Assembly: GCF_001577835.2 (NCBI RefSeq)
Contig: NC_029516.1
Location: forward strand, 64,146,661 to 64,210,660
Direction of reading: 5' to 3'
Length of the DNA: 64,000 bases
Origin: Coturnix japonica
Lineage: Eukaryota > Chordata > Aves > Galliformes > Phasianidae
This document shows, one piece after another, positions 62,706-64,000 of the stretch (position 1 is its first letter; each line of letters begins with the position of its first letter). The notes below the pieces were generated by a model. That model did no database searches and was not told the DNA's origin. It worked only from the letters and a program-made list of their open reading frames with translations. Both the position numbers and the translations under genes were made by a program.

Positions 62706-62833
62706 AGAAAAAGAAAGCTCAGAGTCCCCCAAAACAAACATGATAAAGTCTTTTTATTTTGATTCTTTTTAAGAACATACACATTTCATTTTTACTTTAT
62801 ACTCTTCTATTTTAGTATAGGTTTTGGTTGGTT

Positions 62834-62872
62834 TGTTGGTTTATTTATTTATTTATTCATTTATTTATCTTA
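62834..62872. repeat. (ATTT)n microsatellite
   Basis: TTTATTTATTTATTTATTCA-type run. Confidence 0.9.
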
Positions 62873-62937
62873 GCCTTATGAACAGGTAAATTCATGCATT
62901 ATCTGTCCCAGAAATATAACAGCACCATAGGTATTAA

Positions 62938-62957
62938 ATATATATATATATATATTT
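62938..62957. repeat. (TA)n microsatellite
   Basis: Uninterrupted TATATA run of about 20 bp. Confidence 0.9.
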
Positions 62958-63339
62958 CCACTGGAGATGGCTAGTTTTAACTGTTATAAACTCTTTTCTG
63001 ATTTTTATTAATCCTGAAAGATCTGTGTACAGATGTGTCAAATTAAGGTGTAAGAACCAAAACCACATTAAAATTTGTGGACAAATTTAATACTGACCTG
63101 TTACTGAAATATTTCAGTATTTTGCTTTGAATTGTAGCATGGGCACTTTTATGTGTTTTGTGATATGGAAATCAATTTGTACATATACAATTAAGGATAG
63201 AAATTATGTTTTTAAAGTCAGTTGGAATATCTTACACATGGTTAATCAACAAGTTGGACAAGTTATATCAACTTGCACTGAATTTTGCAAAGTCATAACT
63301 TACTAGTAGTAAATAAGAAGATACCAACCTGTATGTATG

Positions 63340-64000
63340 ATCATCCTCCCTCCCTCCAGAGGAAGGTAAGGAAGGGAAGGAAGGCAAGTGTAAACGAAGG
63401 AAGGAAGCGAAGGAAGGAAGGAAGGAAGGCACGGGATTAAGGAAGCGAGGGAAGTGATCAGATGGGGAAAGAGCAAGGAGGGAAGGAAAGGAGGTGGAAA
63501 GAAAGAGGGAGAGAGGGAGAAGAGGAAGGAGGTGAGGAAGGAGGTGAGGAAGGAGGTAAGGAAGGAGGTAAGGAAGAGGCGATAGGAAGGATGGGAAGGA
63601 AGGAGGGAAGGAAGCGAAGGTGAAGGAAGGAGGGCAAGAAGGATGGGACAGGAAAGGAGGGAAGGGAAGAAGGAGGCCAACGGAAGGTAAGGAGGGATAA
63701 GGATACGGAAGGAGGGACAGGAAGGAAGGAGGGAAGGGAAGGAATGGAGGGTAAAGGAAGGAAGGAGGGAAGGAAGGACAGGTGAGGGAAGGTAAGGAAA
63801 GTGAGGGAGCAAGTGAAAGGAAGGATGTGTTGTCTGCGTGGAATATGGAAGAAGGCAGGGATTAGAAAGGAAGGGTGTTTAAGGAAGGAAGGTCATACGG
63901 GAGAAGCGATGCGAAGGAGGGAAGGAAGGAGCGAGAGGAAGAGAAGGGAGTTGAGGGTGAAGAGTTGTGAAGCTGAAGGAGGTGTAAGCGAAGGAAGGAA
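63340..64000. repeat. Degenerate (GGAA)n polypurine tract, open at the window end
   Basis: More than 650 bp of nearly pure purine on the plus strand, built of GGAAGGAAGGA and GGAGGGAAGG units with sporadic pyrimidines. Between 63522 and 63569 there are four consecutive 12-bp units (GAGGAAGGAGGT, the last as AAGGAAGGAGGT). The minus strand gives a 169-codon Pro/Ser/Leu-rich open frame that is an artefact of the repeat. The tract continues past the window. Confidence 0.95.

Larger units (their letters stand above)
62706..63339. other. AT-rich spacer
   Basis: Contains (ATTT)n at 62834-62872 and (TA)n at 62938-62957 and no gene. Confidence 0.5.

Noticed and set aside
63303-63812. 169-codon minus-strand frame of Pro, Ser and Leu
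   Set aside because: Direct translation of the GGAA repeat.
1-64000. CRISPR arrays, bacterial operons, rRNA or tRNA genes
   Set aside because: None seen; the sequence is vertebrate nuclear DNA, and no tRNA cloverleaf with A and B boxes was recognised by eye.

Overview
The window looks like a stretch of bird chromosome. The evidence is at least fifteen CR1 LINE copies, nearly all truncated at the 5' side and ending in the short ATTCTATG-type tail repeats of avian CR1, an LTR fossil of a type common in birds, and vertebrate genes with ordinary GT-AG introns. I cannot name the species; a galliform or other neognath bird fits. Most of the sequence is AT-rich and non-coding.

Region by region. 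1-606 is a rearranged endogenous-retrovirus LTR that folds back on itself. 607-13830 carries no exon I recognise and is probably intron of PRR5. 13831-16267 holds the last two coding exons of PRR5 (Protor-1, a Rictor-binding mTORC2 subunit) on the plus strand, followed by a 3' UTR with two poly(A) signals. 16.8-25 kb is repeat-bearing spacer with an AT-rich hairpin at 21.1 kb.

25.2-30.2 kb is the most interesting block: a compact, GC-rich island in AT-rich surroundings. It holds a short HSFY/HSFX-like heat-shock-factor gene (25231-25978) and, about 220 bp further on in the same orientation, a nine-exon PHF7-like gene (26197-28799). The PHF7-like copy encodes extended PHD and RING/PHD-like zinc-binding modules and an arginine/serine-rich tail. 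Its fifth exon lacks a normal splice acceptor and has lost a CxxC pair through three apparent one-base insertions that together keep the frame. Beyond it lies a 1-kb block (29173-30181) that may be a remnant of another HSF-like gene. In mammals PHF7 and HSFY are both tied to the male germ line, so the pairing suggests a germ-line gene cassette.

30.6-31.5 kb is the longest CR1 copy, with a piece of reverse transcriptase still open. 33-47 kb is AT-rich with no recognisable gene. 48.03-48.44 kb is a CpG island with several good plus-strand splice donors, so it is probably the first exon and promoter of the next gene. ARHGAP8 is the neighbour of PRR5 in mammals, but I could not find its coding exons here. 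48.5-63.3 kb is AT-rich probable intron with several CR1 copies, and the window runs out in a degenerate GGAA purine tract (63340-64000).

The genes do not form one pathway. PRR5 acts in mTORC2 signalling, while the HSF-like/PHF7-like pair looks like a separately evolving island placed downstream of it.
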